A stretch of 64,000 nt of DNA, taken from contig NZ_KI911557.1 in NCBI RefSeq assembly GCF_000515215.1, forward strand, positions 2,599,741-2,663,740, read 5' to 3'. The notes under the pieces are model-generated. The model had not been told where the DNA came from, did not search any database, and saw only the letters and a list, made by a program, of their open reading frames with translations. This document shows, in pieces, positions 50,203-63,685 of the stretch; the first letter of the stretch is position 1; each line of letters opens with the position of its first letter. A program made the position numbers and the translations under genes. The stretch is from Methylomonas sp. 11b. GTDB lineage: Bacteria; Pseudomonadota; Gammaproteobacteria; Methylococcales; Methylomonadaceae.

Positions 50203-51069
50203 CTACAGGCCGGCAATATGCAAATATAAGGCATTCAGCTCCGGTCCGAATAGCATCGCCAGCCAACCAGCCATGGCCAGATAAGGCCCAAACGGAATTG
50301 GCTTACCGGCATCGCGCTTGCCGAACACGATCATCGCAATGCCGATGACTGCGCCCACCAAAGATGACAGAAGAATAATCAGCGGCAGATATTGCCAACC
50401 CAGCCAAGCCCCGAACAGCGCCAATAGTTTGAAATCGCCATAGCCCATACCTTCCTTGCCGGTCAGTAATTTGAACAGCTGATAAACGCTCCACAGGCTC
50501 AAATAACCTGCCATCGCACCGATAATCGCGTCGTGGCTATTAGTATAAATATCAAACAGGCTTAACAATAGACCCAGCCACAGCATCGGCAGCGTGATCG
50601 AATCCGGTAACAATTGCTGATCGATGTCGATAAAACTCAATGCAATCAAACACCAAGTCAAAGGCAATGCAAACGCCAAAGCCCAGCCGTATCCGAAATG
50701 CCAGGCTACGACCGCAGAACACAAACCGGTAAAAGATTCGATAAGCGGGTAACGGATAGCGATTTTGACGCCGCAATGACCGCATTTACCACCCAACAAC
50801 AGATAACTGATGACCGGAATATTCTGATAGGCTTTGATCTCGGTCTTGCAAGACGGGCAATGGGAGGCCGGCAACATCAGGTTGAACACTTCGGTTGCTT
50901 CGGCCTGCGGCAGTTGCAAGTATTCGTGGCATTCTCGGCGCCAACTTGCCTGCATCATCACCGGCAAACGGTAGATCACCACGTTTAGAAAACTGCCGAC
51001 CAACAGGCCCAGTACGCAAACGACGCCGATCAGAAAAAGCGGATATTGTTGTAGAGTGGCAAAAACCAT
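50203..51069 (-). CDS. pilD: Type IV prepilin peptidase/N-methyltransferase
   Basis: A 288-residue inner-membrane protease that cuts and methylates prepilins. It has an N-terminal helix, two CxxC pairs (SHCPSCKTEI and KCGHCGVKI), and the catalytic Asp residues in LSFIDIDQQLLPD and GYGDFKLLALFGAWLG. The Met at 51069 (MVFATLQQYPLFLIGV) is chosen because upstream codons are not conserved in the family. It is followed by coaE and preceded by pilC. Confidence 0.93.
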   Translation of the reverse strand: MVFATLQQYPLFLIGVVCVLGLLVGSFLNVVIYRLPVMMQASWRRECHEYLQLPQAEATEVFNLMLPASHCPSCKTEIKAYQNIPVISYLLLGGKCGHCGVKIAIRYPLIESFTGLCSAVVAWHFGYGWALAFALPLTWCLIALSFIDIDQQLLPDSITLPMLWLGLLLSLFDIYTNSHDAIIGAMAGYLSLWSVYQLFKLLTGKEGMGYGDFKLLALFGAWLGWQYLPLIILLSSLVGAVIGIAMIVFGKRDAGKPIPFGPYLAMAGWLAMLFGPELNALYLHIAGL

Positions 51070-51142
51070 GAGGAAGAGAGGATGTCTGTAATTCGGCCCC
51101 GGCGCTCGGCGCAACGATAACGAGCGCCGGGGAGTAGCAAAA

Positions 51143-52360
51143 CTAAATAGCCGCGCCCAGCTTGAAGATCGGCAGATACATCGCGACGATCAAACCGCCG
51201 ACCAGGATACCCAAGATCACCATGATGATGGGCTCCATCAAACTGCTCAAGTTATCGACCAGGTTATCGACTTCTTCTTCGTAAAAATCCGCAACTTTAT
51301 CCAGCATAGCATCAATGGAGCCGGACTCCTCTCCGATGGCCACCATCTGCACCACCATATTCGGAAACATACCGGTCGTCTCCAAGGCAAACTTCAATTG
51401 TTGACCAGTGGATACGTCGTCTCGTACCTTCATCACCGCTTCGTAGAATAAAATATTGCCGCAGGCACCGGCTACCGAAACCAGGGCTTCGACCAAGGGC
51501 ACGCCAGCCGCCGACATGGTGGACAGCGTTCTTGCGAAACGAGCGATGGCCGATTTTTCCAGAATCATACCCACCACCGGAATCTTCAGCAGGGTCTTAT
51601 CCAGAAAGTGGTTAAACGCTTTGGAACGCTTTTTAAAATAATTGAACACGTACGCAGTAATGGCGATAACGCCGACCACTGCCCACCACCATTCCTGTAC
51701 CCAGGCCGACAGCTCAATAACGAATTGGGTAAAGGCCGGCAAATCGGCACCGAAACCTTTAAACAAATCCTCGAATACCGGCACCACAAAAATCAGCAAA
51801 ATCGCGGTCACGATAAACGCTACGACCAATACCGCAATTGGGTAGGTCAAGGCTTTTTTGACTTTCTTTTTGATCGATTCGGTTTTTTCCTTGTAAGTGG
51901 CAATCTTATCCAACAAGGTTTCCAATACCCCGGCATGTTCGCCGGCCTCAACCAGATTGCAGAACAAGGCGTCGAAATAGAGCGGCTTACGGTTCAATGC
52001 CTGCGCCAGGGTATCGCCGCCTTCAACATCCGTTTTTATCGATAGCAGCAATTCCGACATGCTGGCATTGTCGTGCCCCTTGCCGATGATGTCGAAAGAT
52101 TGCACCAAGGGCACACCTGCGGCCAGCATCGTCGCCAACTGTCTGGCGAACACCGCGATGTCGCCGGGCGTAATTTTCTGCACTCTGGCGCCGAACAAAG
52201 GCTTGGACTTGGCTTTGATACCGACTACCCGGATGCCCATCCGCCTTAATTCGGCGCGGGCAATCACCTCGCTCTTGGCGCTGATGGTGCCTTTGGTTTT
52301 CTTGTTTTGCCTATCGAAACCGTCCCAATTAAACTCGATTTGTTCTTCTTGCTTTGCCAT
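51143..52360 (-). CDS. pilC: Type IV pilus inner-membrane platform protein PilC
   Basis: A 405-residue protein with two GspF domains (about 70-195 and 275-400) and three membrane helices. Conserved blocks are FARQLATMLAAGVPLVQSFD, FCNLVEAGEHAGVL and FARTLSTMSAAGVPLVEALV. It links the assembly ATPase PilB to the growing pilus. It starts two bases after pilB, in the same operon. Confidence 0.95.
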   Translation of the reverse strand: MAKQEEQIEFNWDGFDRQNKKTKGTISAKSEVIARAELRRMGIRVVGIKAKSKPLFGARVQKITPGDIAVFARQLATMLAAGVPLVQSFDIIGKGHDNASMSELLLSIKTDVEGGDTLAQALNRKPLYFDALFCNLVEAGEHAGVLETLLDKIATYKEKTESIKKKVKKALTYPIAVLVVAFIVTAILLIFVVPVFEDLFKGFGADLPAFTQFVIELSAWVQEWWWAVVGVIAITAYVFNYFKKRSKAFNHFLDKTLLKIPVVGMILEKSAIARFARTLSTMSAAGVPLVEALVSVAGACGNILFYEAVMKVRDDVSTGQQLKFALETTGMFPNMVVQMVAIGEESGSIDAMLDKVADFYEEEVDNLVDNLSSLMEPIIMVILGILVGGLIVAMYLPIFKLGAAI

Positions 52361-52362
52361 TT

Positions 52363-54078
52363 TTATTCCTTGGTGACCCTGTCAATTTCTTGCAGCGAGG
52401 TAATGCCTTGCTTTATTTTTAACAGCCCGGACATTCTTAAATCGTTAATCCCTTCACTTTTCGACAATTCCGCCATTTGCATGGAGTTGCCGCCGTTCAA
52501 AATCAGCGCGCGCATTTTTTCAGTAATAGGCATCACCTGATAGATACCCACCCTGCCCTTGTAACCGTTATTGCAATGTTCACAACCCACCGGGCCGTAG
52601 ACTTTGAACGTCCCGATTTCTTCCTGCTTAAACCCGGCCGACAGCAAGGCACTTTCAGGGTAATCGACTTCTTGCTTGCAATGCTCGCACAAGCGCCGGG
52701 CCAGCCGCTGCGCCATAATCAACACCACCGCGGAAACGATATTGAAGGGCTCTATGCCCATCTGCACCAGACGATTGATAGTTTGCGGCGCGTCGTTGGT
52801 ATGCAGCGTGGATAACACCATATGACCGGTTTGCGCAGCCTTGACCGCGATGCTGGCGGTTTCCAAGTCGCGAATCTCGCCGACCATAATGATGTCCGGG
52901 TCTTGCCGCAAAAACGCCCGCAGCGCCTCGGCAAAGGTCAGACCGGCTTTTGGATTGACATTGACCTGGTTGATACCTTCCACGGTGATCTCTACCGGAT
53001 CTTCGGCAGTGGAAATATTGGTTTCAATGCTGTTCAAAATATTCAGCCCGGTATACAGCGATACAGTTTTACCGCTACCGGTCGGCCCGGTGACCAACAC
53101 CATGCCGTAAGGCTTGTGAATCGCCTCCAAAAAGTTTTTCTGCTGTTCCGGCTCGAAACCGAGCTTCTCGATACCGATCTGGGCACTGGTGGGATCGAGA
53201 ATCCGCAGCACCACTTTTTCACCGAACAACGTCGGACAGGTGTTAACCCGAAAATCGATCGCCCGATTCTTGGAAATCTGCATCTTGATCCGGCCGTCCT
53301 GCGGCACCCGGCGTTCGGCGATGTCCATTCTGGACATGACTTTCAGCCTGGAAATAATCCGGTTAGCAATCCCCACCGGCGGACTGGCTACCTCCGATAA
53401 AATACCGTCGGCACGAAAGCGGATGCGGAATTTCTTCTCGAAGGGCTCCATGTGGATATCCGACACCCCGCGCTTGATTGAATCCAGCAGAATCTTATTC
53501 ACAAAGCGAACGATAGGCGCATCGTCGATATCCGAGCCCATCCCCTCGTCGGCGGGTTTGACTTCGTCTCCTGCGGAAATATCGATATTGTCCAGATCGT
53601 CGTCCAACAGATCCTTCATTGACGTATCGGCAGCTTCCAGCGCCGTGTCTATCATCCGGATCAGCTTGTCTTCTTCGACCAGAATGTTTTCGGTATTGTG
53701 CCGGGTATGGAACTTGATCTCATCCAACGCCTGAAAATTGGTCGGATCGGCGGTTGCGACAAACAAGCGATTGCCGCGCTTGAATAAAGGTAAGGCGTGA
53801 TGCTGGCGAATCAATTTCTCGCTGACCAGCTTGATAGGCAGAAATGAAGGGTCTATGGCATCCAGATCGAAAAACGGTACACCAAACTCCGCCGAAGCCA
53901 GCGTGGCCACGGTTTTGCTGTCCGCGTATTTATGTTCCACCAAATAGCTTATAAACGCTTGTTTGCGCTTCTGCGCCTCCTGCAGGCAGGTCGCCGCCGA
54001 TTCCTCGGTCAACAAACCTTTCTGAATCAGGCATTTGACCAAGCCGCTGAAATGGATGTTAGAAGGTGCTGTCGCCAT
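52363..54078 (-). CDS. pilB: Type IV pilus assembly ATPase PilB
   Basis: A 571-residue GspE/PilB ATPase. The N-terminal GspEII domain (about 15-150) precedes the motor domain with Walker A (GPTGSGKTVS), ISTAEDPVEITVEGINQ, Walker B (DPDIIMVGEIRDLETA), the His box (THMVLSTLHTNDAPQTINRL-like) and a four-Cys zinc site (CEHC, CEHC). It drives pilus extension. The Met at 54078 (MATAPSNIHFSG) fits the family; the frame is open farther upstream. It heads the pilBCD-coaE-zapD-yacG operon. Confidence 0.95.
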   Translation of the reverse strand: MATAPSNIHFSGLVKCLIQKGLLTEESAATCLQEAQKRKQAFISYLVEHKYADSKTVATLASAEFGVPFFDLDAIDPSFLPIKLVSEKLIRQHHALPLFKRGNRLFVATADPTNFQALDEIKFHTRHNTENILVEEDKLIRMIDTALEAADTSMKDLLDDDLDNIDISAGDEVKPADEGMGSDIDDAPIVRFVNKILLDSIKRGVSDIHMEPFEKKFRIRFRADGILSEVASPPVGIANRIISRLKVMSRMDIAERRVPQDGRIKMQISKNRAIDFRVNTCPTLFGEKVVLRILDPTSAQIGIEKLGFEPEQQKNFLEAIHKPYGMVLVTGPTGSGKTVSLYTGLNILNSIETNISTAEDPVEITVEGINQVNVNPKAGLTFAEALRAFLRQDPDIIMVGEIRDLETASIAVKAAQTGHMVLSTLHTNDAPQTINRLVQMGIEPFNIVSAVVLIMAQRLARRLCEHCKQEVDYPESALLSAGFKQEEIGTFKVYGPVGCEHCNNGYKGRVGIYQVMPITEKMRALILNGGNSMQMAELSKSEGINDLRMSGLLKIKQGITSLQEIDRVTKE

Positions 54079-54278
54079 GAAAAAAGTCTGGATTGGTTTT
54101 ACTGCAACTATGTGCTGCAACTATAGATGAAGTAAGGATTTTATCCAAACTCATCGAGCCATGCGTAAGACTTTAACACGGTTGTATCGTGATGCCGCCG
54201 GGCAATCGTTTGAAGCAGGCGAACACTTGAAGCCGTCAGCGATGCGAAGAACCGCACCACTGACGAATGAGGCGAGAA

Positions 54279-56285
<2,007 letters not shown>

Positions 56286-56485
56286 AGGTGACTGGTTAAG
56301 TTAAATGATAATCGAGCCAATTGCAAGCGCAGCGCCAAGCTCCCAAGGCGCAAAAAGCTTATAAAACAATGGGTTTTATAAGCCGATCAATCACTCCCAA
56401 CACTCTTGCTATCATAAGGCTTCGCCTCTAAGCCAGAACCTATGCAGCCACAGCAATCAACGTACGGAAAAAAACAGGAGAAAAC

Positions 56486-56890
56486 ATGGCATCCCTAAAA
56501 AAACAAAGCAAACGCCTATTAAAGGACATACAGGACTCAGCAAATCATTTAGCGCGATTGACCAGCGATTTAACCTTGCTTGCAGACACACATGAACTGG
56601 CGCTAAGCCTAAAAACAAACATCGAGACATTGAACCAACAATTAGCCGGCTTAAAAAAAGCAGAATTCAACGCCACTTTGGCAGAATCGGAAATACTCGA
56701 GATATTGGATGAGCTGATTGATAGTGATCCGATCAGCACACTGGAACAACGGCTGTTTGCAGTTCATGCTGATCAAGAATCGGACGAAGTAGGTGAATTT
56801 TTTCAACAGTTGCTCGATAAAATCGAAAAACTGTATTCGCCGCTACTGTCGTCAATCCAGCAATTAACTGCTATGCAGGATAAGCTATAA
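56486..56890 (+). CDS. Hypothetical coiled-coil protein
   Basis: A 134-residue, highly helical cytosolic protein (LLKDIQDSANHLARLTSDLT, LKTNIETLNQQLAGLKKAEF, FFQQLLDKIEKLYSPLLSSI) with no Cys or Trp and strong coiled-coil character. I do not recognise the family. The ATG at 56486 follows CAGGAG. It converges with ispB, whose stop is five bases away. Confidence 0.75.
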   Translation: MASLKKQSKRLLKDIQDSANHLARLTSDLTLLADTHELALSLKTNIETLNQQLAGLKKAEFNATLAESEILEILDELIDSDPISTLEQRLFAVHADQESDEVGEFFQQLLDKIEKLYSPLLSSIQQLTAMQDKL

Positions 56891-56894
56891 ACCG

Positions 56895-57899
56895 TCAGTG
56901 ACTGCGTTGCACAGAGAAGCGCGCCAGCTCTTCAAGGGCCTGCTTGTATTCTGAATCAGGCAAACATTGCAATGCTGCAATCGCCTGCTCTGCTGCCCTG
57001 TCCGCGCATCGCTCGGTATACTCGATGGCGTTAGTGGCTTTGACGACTTCGTAGACCTCGTTAAACGCATCACGCGAGCCTTGCCGAATCGCATCAACCA
57101 CAATTTTGGCTTGCTGCTCGTTGCCGTGCTGGATGGCATAAATTAATGGCAGGGTCGGCTTACCTTCAGCCAAGTCATCGCCCAAGTTTTTACCCAGCTC
57201 TTCGCTGGTGGCCTTGTAATCCAATGCATCGTCTATCAACTGAAACGCCACACCCAATTGCTGACCATAAACCGCCAACGCTTCTTCCGTAGCTGGGTCC
57301 GTCGCTGAAACGACTGCCGCCAAGCGGGTGGCCGTACTGAACAAAATGGCGGTCTTGCGGGCGATAACTTCTAAATACCTGGCTTCGCTGGTCTCCGGAT
57401 TATTGCAATTCAATAATTGCAACACCTCGCCCTCGGCAATCGCGGTGGTGGTTTTGGACATAATCGCCATCACCCGCATATTATCGGTGCGGACCATCAT
57501 TTCGAAGGCACTGGAGTACAAATAATCCCCTACCAACACGCTGGCCGCATTGCCCCATACCGCATTGGCCGACTCTTTGCCGCGCCGCAGAGCCGATTCG
57601 TCGACCACATCGTCGTGCAATAAGGTTGCAGTATGGATGAATTCGATCACCGCCGCTAAGATCAGATGATGATCATCAACCTTGCCCAAGGCTTTTGCCG
57701 CCAACAGCAACAGCATCGGTCGCAATCTTTTTCCGCCATTACCGATTATGTAATGTCCAATTTGATTAATCAGCACAACATCGGAACTCAGTTCCTCTAA
57801 AATCAACTGGTCGACGGCTTGAGTTTCCGCACTGGTTAAATTTTTGATGGAATCGAAGTCTATAGTGACTGACGCTGGCGTTGAAACTTTAGCTATCAT
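56895..57899 (-). CDS. ispB: Octaprenyl diphosphate synthase
   Basis: A 334-residue trans-prenyl synthase that makes the side chain of ubiquinone. It has both Asp-rich motifs (LLHDDVVDESALRRGK and QLIDDALDYKATSEELGKNL), GNGGKRLRPMLLLLAAKALG and KPTLPLIYAI. It is divergent from rplU, a gene order common in gammaproteobacteria. Confidence 0.94.
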   Translation of the reverse strand: MIAKVSTPASVTIDFDSIKNLTSAETQAVDQLILEELSSDVVLINQIGHYIIGNGGKRLRPMLLLLAAKALGKVDDHHLILAAVIEFIHTATLLHDDVVDESALRRGKESANAVWGNAASVLVGDYLYSSAFEMMVRTDNMRVMAIMSKTTTAIAEGEVLQLLNCNNPETSEARYLEVIARKTAILFSTATRLAAVVSATDPATEEALAVYGQQLGVAFQLIDDALDYKATSEELGKNLGDDLAEGKPTLPLIYAIQHGNEQQAKIVVDAIRQGSRDAFNEVYEVVKATNAIEYTERCADRAAEQAIAALQCLPDSEYKQALEELARFSVQRSH

Positions 57900-58031
57900 G
57901 TGATGTTGTGAACTTTTCGCTCGGTAGCGTATAACGTGAATAACCGGTCATGCTATGAAGAATACCGAGTAGTGTCAATAGTACTTCCCGCATACACCTG
58001 CTGGACAGCAGGTTTCTCCTGGAATTTTAGT

Positions 58032-58060
58032 TTGACTGTGGCTTAAATAAAAAATATAAT
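58032..58060 (+). promoter_or_regulatory. Strong sigma70 promoter for rplU-rpmA
   Basis: TTGACT, a 17-base spacer, then a perfect TATAAT. The predicted start of transcription is about 40 bases before the L21 start codon, as expected for a highly expressed ribosomal operon. Confidence 0.88.
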
Positions 58061-58105
58061 CCTCTGTTCACTATTAACAGATTATGCTTGATGGAGCTTA
58101 CGCTG

Positions 58106-58417
58106 ATGTATGCGGTAATTCAAACAGGTGGTAAACAGTATCGGGTCGCAGAGGGTACTACCTTAAAAATAGAAAAACTTGAGTTGGGCGCAGGCGACAG
58201 CGTAGAGTTCGACAAAGTGCTGATGGTCCAATCAGGCGACTCCATAAAAGTAGGTCAGCCATTTGTCGAAGGCGGCAAAGTGACTGCAACTGTGGTTTCC
58301 CAGGGCAGACACAAAAAAGTCAGAATCATTAAATTCAGAAGACGTAAGCACCACATGAAACAAATGGGGCATCGTCAATACTACACAGAAATCCAGATTA
58401 CTGGCATTTCTGCTTAA
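58106..58417 (+). CDS. rplU: 50S ribosomal protein L21
   Basis: A 103-residue protein, the same length as E. coli L21 ([37 protein letters not shown]). The ATG at 58106 follows GGAG; upstream in-frame codons add residues not found in the family. It is first in rplU-rpmA. Confidence 0.96.
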   Translation: MYAVIQTGGKQYRVAEGTTLKIEKLELGAGDSVEFDKVLMVQSGDSIKVGQPFVEGGKVTATVVSQGRHKKVRIIKFRRRKHHMKQMGHRQYYTEIQITGISA

Positions 58418-58434
58418 TATAACGAGGATAAGAA

Positions 58435-58692
58435 ATGGCTCATAAGAAGGCAGGCGGTAGTACTCGTAACGGCCGCGACTCTCAGGCGCAGCGCCTCGGT
58501 GTCAAACGTTTCGGCGGTCAAGTTGTTAAAGCCGGCAACATTCTGGTTCGTCAACGTGGCACCCAGTTTCACCCCGGCACCAACGTCGGAATCGGCAAAG
58601 ACCACACCTTGTTTGCAACAGTCGACGGCAAAGTGGTTTTTGAAGAAAAAGGTCCTAAAAACCGCAAATACGTCAGCATTGCAGCAGCGTAA
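58435..58692 (+). CDS. rpmA: 50S ribosomal protein L27
   Basis: An 85-residue protein with the conserved N-terminus [20 protein letters not shown], the segment that reaches into the peptidyl transferase centre, and [10 protein letters not shown]. It starts 17 bases after rplU. Confidence 0.97.
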   Translation: MAHKKAGGSTRNGRDSQAQRLGVKRFGGQVVKAGNILVRQRGTQFHPGTNVGIGKDHTLFATVDGKVVFEEKGPKNRKYVSIAAA

Positions 58693-58727
58693 ATTTCTTG
58701 GCTGTGCTGATTGGCACAACTGAAAAG

Positions 58728-58757
58728 AAAAGCCTCGTTTTCAGCGGGGCTTTTTTG
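58728..58757 (+). terminator. Terminator between rpmA and obgE
   Basis: AAAGCCTCG and CGGGGCTTT pair (one U-G pair) around a short loop and run into six T. It should end much of rplU-rpmA transcription while letting some reach obgE. Confidence 0.85.
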
Positions 58758-58770
58758 TTTATACCGGTAG

Positions 58771-60940
<2,170 letters not shown>

Positions 60941-60945
60941 GGCCG

Positions 60946-60972
60946 GACGACTTAGCTACTAGCCAAGTCGCC
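60946..60972. terminator. Hairpin between the converging proB and apbC genes
   Basis: CGACTT and AAGTCG, with flanking bases, form a short stem between the two stop codons. There is no U-tract on either side, so confidence is limited. Confidence 0.35.
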
Positions 60973-60983
60973 TGTCATCAATC

Positions 60984-62075
60984 TCAGGTATTCTGAATAA
61001 CAATATTTGGAAACCGGCCGCTATAATCCCGCGCCCGCATCGCCAACTTGGCTGCCATCTTCCGTGCAATCGCTTTGTAGATTTGCGCCGGCCGACCATC
61101 CGGATCGGCCACCACTGTAGGCCTGCCGCTATCGGCATACTCGCGGATGTGAATATCCAGCGGTAAAGAGCCCAACAAATCCAGCTTATTCTTGATTGCC
61201 ATCGCTACGCCGCCGCCTTGGCCGAAAATCGCTTCTTCATGCCCGCAGTTACTGCAAATATGCACACTCATATTTTCCACTAGCCCCAATATCGGCACAT
61301 TGACCTTTTCGAACATCCCCAAGCCGCGTTGCGCATCGATTAGCGCAATATCTTGCGGCGTGGTAACAATCACCGCACCACTCACCGGAATCTGTTGCGC
61401 CAGCGTCAGCTGAATATCACCCGTGCCGGGCGGCAAATCGATGATCAAGTAATCCACATCGTGCCATTGGGTTTGATTCAGTAATTGCTGCAAAGCACCA
61501 GTAACCATGGGGCCACGCCAGATCATCGGTTGGTCAGGGTCGATCAAATAACCGATCGAAATAGTCTGCACGCCGAACGAGATTTTCGGCAACATACTTT
61601 TGCCGTCAGGGCTATCGGGCTTACCGGACAAGCCCAACATGGTCGGAATGCTGGGGCCGTATATATCCGCATCCAGAATACCGACATTGGCACCTTCCGC
61701 TGCCAACGCCAGAGCCAGATTCACGGAAGTGGTGGACTTACCCACCCCACCCTTGCCTGAAGCCACCGCAATAATATTTTTCACGTTCGGCAGGGGTTTT
61801 AATGCCTTTTGTACGGAATGCGAAACGATATTGAAACTAACCGACACATCCAGTTTGCCGACGTCCGGCAAAGTTTGCAGACGCTGTATTACCGCCGCCT
61901 TCAATTCTTCAAGATAGCTTTTAGCCGGATAACCCAACTCGATAACGACGCTGACATCATTGCCATCCACACTGATTTTTTTAACGGATTTTGCCGAAAC
62001 CAAGTCGGTTTCTACATTCGGATCGATAAAGTGTTTGAGTAAATTTTCGACAGCCGTTTTGTCAATGCTCGCCAT
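60984..62075 (-). CDS. apbC: Iron-sulfur cluster carrier protein ApbC/Mrp
   Basis: A 363-residue P-loop ATPase of the Mrp/NBP35 family. An N-terminal MIP18-like domain (about 5-85) precedes the deviant Walker A (ASGKGGVGKSTTSVNLALAL), DADIYGPSIPTMLG and IIDLPPGTGDIQLT. The CxxC that holds the transferred cluster is in ENMSVHICSNCGHEEA. The Met at 62075 (MASIDKTAVENLL) fits the family; 20 additional upstream codons are open but not conserved. Confidence 0.93.
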   Translation of the reverse strand: MASIDKTAVENLLKHFIDPNVETDLVSAKSVKKISVDGNDVSVVIELGYPAKSYLEELKAAVIQRLQTLPDVGKLDVSVSFNIVSHSVQKALKPLPNVKNIIAVASGKGGVGKSTTSVNLALALAAEGANVGILDADIYGPSIPTMLGLSGKPDSPDGKSMLPKISFGVQTISIGYLIDPDQPMIWRGPMVTGALQQLLNQTQWHDVDYLIIDLPPGTGDIQLTLAQQIPVSGAVIVTTPQDIALIDAQRGLGMFEKVNVPILGLVENMSVHICSNCGHEEAIFGQGGGVAMAIKNKLDLLGSLPLDIHIREYADSGRPTVVADPDGRPAQIYKAIARKMAAKLAMRARDYSGRFPNIVIQNT

Positions 62076-62334
62076 GCGGAACTCCGAAGTAAAGGGAAAT
62101 AATAACCAAGTAAAATAGTGCGAATATGATAACACCTTAACAGGAAGCCATTAAATCCGCGCCATTGTTAAAAAATAGTTTTCTCTTGCAGAATAATGAT
62201 TTATCGTAACGACTTAACAATTAGCCTTAACAGTTAATTCTTAATTAAGACTTAATGCCGCCTTAATCTGATTTTAATTTGGATCGCTTAACTTCAAACG
62301 TCCAGCTCCGTCACTATCCGCGCCTATCATAAAC

Positions 62335-63672
62335 ATGTCAGCAGTCATTCAAAACCGTACTGTTTCACCAATACCGCTAGTCTTCGTTGTAGCAGTAGTC
62401 AGCGCCCTGCTTAGCGGCTGTCAAAGCATACCGTTATTTTCCGACAACCAGCCGGAACACATCGTCTGGAACTCCAAACCGGACAATATAGCCAGTCATG
62501 AATTTAACCTGAGCAGTGACCAAGGCATGGTCGGTACGCTTGCCAGTATCAGCAGCCGCGAAAACGATACGCTGTCCGACATCGGCCGCCATTACGGTTT
62601 GGGTTACAACGACATTACCATCGCCAATGCCCATCTCGATCCATGGACCTTGCCCGCCGAGCAAACCGTGTTGCTGCCTTTGCGTTTCGTGCTCCCCGAC
62701 GCCCCACGCAAAGGTATCGTGCTGAATCTGGCCAATATGCGCATGTTCTATTACCCCAAAAATCAAGCCAATACCGTACTGACGTATCCGGTGGGCATCG
62801 GCCGCCAAGGCTGGAACACGCCGTTAGGACAAACCCAAATTGTCGCAAAAAAGGCCAATCCGGACTGGACGGTGCCGGAATCCATTCACCGCGAACACCA
62901 GGCATTGGGTGACCCGCTGCCGAAAGTGATACGTTCCGGCCCGGACAACCCCTTGGGCAGTTATGCCATGCCTTTGGGTTTCAGCGGCTATCTGATCCAT
63001 GGCACCAACAAGCCTTACGGAATCGGCTTACAAGTCAGTCATGGCTGCGTACAGCTATACCCCGAAGACATAGAAGTCCTATTCAACAAAGTAGAAGTCG
63101 GCACCCCGGTTCGTATCGTCCACCAGCCGTACATGGCAACCTGGCAAGATGACATGCTTTATCTGGAAGCCCACCGCCCATTAGACAAATGGGAAAAACA
63201 ACAAAAACAGCTGCAAAAAGATATTCGAAAAAAATTGCAACAGCTAGCATCCGAAAAGCAAACAACGGTTGATTGGAGCAAAGTCGAGCGCATCTTGCAA
63301 CGTGCCGACGGCGTCCCCACTCCCGTATTGCCGGGCAGTTCTGATCTACCCGAATTAACAGCCGATGCGGTGCAACTTGCCCATCCTGAGCAATTCTACG
63401 GCCAACCGGTCATCAACGAATTGAGCGACAGCGACTGGTCGATTCTGGCCGCCAGCTTCGAAAATGAGACCGACGCCCAAAAGCTGGCAGCCATGCTCAA
63501 TCACCAAGGACCGCCGATTCCTGCCCGAAAAATTGCCAAAGATGGCGGCTTTCAAGTGGTAGCCGGACCGTTTAAGAATAAGAAAGAAGCCAAAACCGTA
63601 GCGCAACGCATCAAGCAGAATTTCGACATGGACGTTAAAGCCATAGATCCGAAACAGGCTGCAAGAAACTAA
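62335..63672 (+). CDS. L,D-transpeptidase lipoprotein with LysM-like and SPOR domains
   Basis: A 445-residue envelope protein. The signal ends in a lipobox (ALLSGC, Cys at about residue 29). A LysM-like segment lies at about 75-125 (NDTLSDIGRHYGLGYNDITI). The YkuD catalytic domain is at about 130-265 with SHGCVQLYPEDIE; the usual Arg of the SHGCIR motif is Gln. A coiled linker and a C-terminal SPOR domain (about 370-440, WSILAASFENETDAQKLAAM) follow, the latter binding denuded peptidoglycan. It probably cross-links peptidoglycan or anchors outer-membrane proteins, as in the ErfK/YbiS group. It converges with the EAL gene at the right edge. Confidence 0.88.
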   Translation: MSAVIQNRTVSPIPLVFVVAVVSALLSGCQSIPLFSDNQPEHIVWNSKPDNIASHEFNLSSDQGMVGTLASISSRENDTLSDIGRHYGLGYNDITIANAHLDPWTLPAEQTVLLPLRFVLPDAPRKGIVLNLANMRMFYYPKNQANTVLTYPVGIGRQGWNTPLGQTQIVAKKANPDWTVPESIHREHQALGDPLPKVIRSGPDNPLGSYAMPLGFSGYLIHGTNKPYGIGLQVSHGCVQLYPEDIEVLFNKVEVGTPVRIVHQPYMATWQDDMLYLEAHRPLDKWEKQQKQLQKDIRKKLQQLASEKQTTVDWSKVERILQRADGVPTPVLPGSSDLPELTADAVQLAHPEQFYGQPVINELSDSDWSILAASFENETDAQKLAAMLNHQGPPIPARKIAKDGGFQVVAGPFKNKKEAKTVAQRIKQNFDMDVKAIDPKQAARN

Positions 63673-63685
63673 GTGCAGCCAGGAC

